From Rana temporaria (Eukaryota; Chordata; Amphibia; Anura; Ranidae), in contig NC_053491.1 in NCBI RefSeq assembly GCF_905171775.1, positions 298,436,799 to 298,500,798 on the forward strand: DNA of 64,000 nt, in the 5' to 3' direction. Of this stretch, positions 63,180-64,000 are shown one piece after another. The notes beneath the pieces were generated by a model that ran no database searches, was not told the origin of the DNA, and saw only the letters and a program-made list of their open reading frames with translations. Position 1 is the stretch's first letter, and each line of letters opens with the position of its first letter. The translations under genes and the position numbers were made by a program.

Positions 63180-63883
63180 CTACTTGGAGGTAAGCTGCTT
63201 CATACTTTCTAATCCATTTCTTGTTCTTCTGCCAAAAGAAAATGATTGATACTTTTGTCCCATCTTACATGACCCAAAACAAAGCTCTCTCTTGTGTTCC
63301 ATTGCTGGTGAGAAAGTGCTTCCTGTTTTGGGCAATGTGGGAACAGGGTTAAATCTTCCAGATAAAAGTAGGAGCATCCAAGTGGACAGTTCTCTAATTT
63401 TAATGCTTTCAACTCAGTCAAACCACAGTACTTTACATTGTTTTAATACATGCAAGTGCTTCCTAGTTTGACTAAGGTGAGGAGCAGATTATCTACAACC
63501 AGAGCTACAATGAGTTTAACTAACAACCATTTCAGAAAAATCAGTGCACAAATCTCAGAACGGAGACCTTTTCAGTGACTACATATTAGAACAGTGCTCT
63601 TGTGTTTTGGGCATTGTGTAACCAGATTCACTTTGACAGAATAATGAAAAATTGTATGCAGAGATTGTTCCTGCTACCAGCTGTGAATTGTGCGGCACTG
63701 CCCTATTTTCATTTGACCCACTGGAATGTGCTCCTCCCTCTGCATAACAAAATAAAACCTTACTGATTACTGATTGGTTAATGATGTATACCACCTGGTT
63801 TATAAAGTGTTGGGCGATAGAGAGAAGTAGGTGGATGCTTAAACAGGACCTGAACATAAATACATGAGAACAATCGATGTTTG
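63180..63883 (+). repeat. Monomer 69, S
   Basis: T38 with aacaaa, A286, T327, T374. aaaattgtatg, tttgaccca. Tail R but gtaggtgg. Confidence 0.97.
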
Positions 63884-64000
63884 CTACTTGGAGGTAAGCT
63901 GCTTCATACTTTCTAATCCAATTCTTGTTCTTCTGCCAAAAGAAAATGATTGATACTTTTGTCCCATCTTACATGACCCAAAACACAGCTCTCTCTTGTG
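63884..64000 (+). repeat. Partial monomer, 5' end only
   Basis: 117 bases of a head B unit. Its class (L or S) cannot be told. Confidence 0.97.

Larger units (their letters stand above)
1..64000 (+). repeat. Two-length tandem satellite array (704-bp S and 1226-bp L monomers)
   Basis: The whole window is head-to-tail copies of one sequence in one orientation. Units begin with the invariant motif ctacttggaggtaagctgc, and successive starts are 704 or 1226 bp apart. Three S units are 703 bp and one L unit is 1720 bp because of a transposon. There are 69 complete monomers (28 L, 41 S), and their lengths sum exactly to the span 201-63883. Copies differ mostly by single-base substitutions at shared diagnostic sites, and only three 1-bp indels were found. 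The satellite is AT-rich and CpG-poor. No CENP-B-box-like motif was seen. Open frames of 65-92 codons recur in every unit on both strands, overlap one another in different frames, and are explained by copy-to-copy identity. The family was not recognised by name. Confidence 0.98.

Noticed and set aside
1..64000. 5S rRNA or snRNA gene cluster suggested by the ~700-bp period
   Set aside because: No 5S internal promoter or Sm-class RNA sequence is recognisable in the unit.
1..64000. CRISPR array or prokaryotic repeat
   Set aside because: Repeats are contiguous 704/1226-bp units without spacers, and the sequence carries eukaryotic splice and polyadenylation motifs and a MITE.
1..64000. CENP-B box marking a centromeric satellite
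   Set aside because: No match to the TTCGNNNNANNCGGG core was seen in either unit type.

Overview
The window is one uninterrupted tandem satellite array from a eukaryotic nuclear genome, with a single transposon insertion in it. There is no bacterial gene organisation, no rRNA or tRNA gene, and no conventional protein-coding gene. The repeat is AT-rich and CpG-poor. The only GC- and CpG-rich stretch is a 491-bp non-autonomous DNA transposon whose ends and TTA target-site duplication fit the PIF/Harbinger superfamily. PIF/Harbinger MITEs of this look are common in fish and amphibians, so a vertebrate of that kind is my best guess. The sequence alone does not identify the species.

Layout: taking the invariant motif ctacttggaggtaagctgc as the unit start, the window holds 69 complete monomers (201-63883) plus a partial one at each end, all in the same orientation. 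There are only two size classes: a short unit S of 704 bp (41 copies, three of them 703 bp) and a long unit L of 1226 bp (28 copies, one enlarged by the transposon). L and S are the same sequence except that L carries 533 bp where S carries 11 bp. The order is L SS L L SS L S L SS L SS L SS L SSS L SS L L* L S L SS L L S L SS L S L SS L SSS L S L SS L L S L SS L SSSS L S L S L S (L* holds the transposon). The commonest arrangement is the trimer L-S-S (2634 bp).

Higher order: rare variants show that the stretch from 27.4 to 44.9 kb is a second copy of the stretch from 0.2 to 21 kb. The offset changes in steps of exactly 2634 bp (one L-S-S trimer) and 704 bp (one S). A further copy of about 5 kb lies 7902 bp away (three trimers). 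The array has therefore evolved by unequal exchange in register with whole monomers.

Possible function: each unit contains, in order on the + strand, an inverted CCAAT box, a TATA box, an ATG with a 10-codon open frame ending at a consensus splice donor, a splice acceptor, a phase-matched terminal open frame and an AATAAA signal only about 20 bp before the next CCAAT box. This would make every monomer a miniature two-exon Pol II transcription unit, with L and S encoding different C-termini. It is a hypothesis from motifs and phase. Conservation between copies does not prove it, because introns are as conserved as the candidate exons. The recurring 65-92 aa open frames on the - strand are treated as by-products of the repeat.

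Key to the monomer entries (offsets count from the unit start). Head B: A at 38, aacaca near 100, A286, T327, A374. Head A: T38, aataaa or aacaaa near 100, often T286, C327 and T374, sometimes G123 and C205 (the latter creates gtcgac). Tail P: ggttaatggtg, cgttggacg, aatcgctg. Tail Q: tgtttaatgatg, gtaggtgg, aatcaatg (CCAAT box lost). Tail R: ggttaatgatg, tgttgggcg, gtaagtgg, aatcgatg. Tail R': as R but ending aatcgata.
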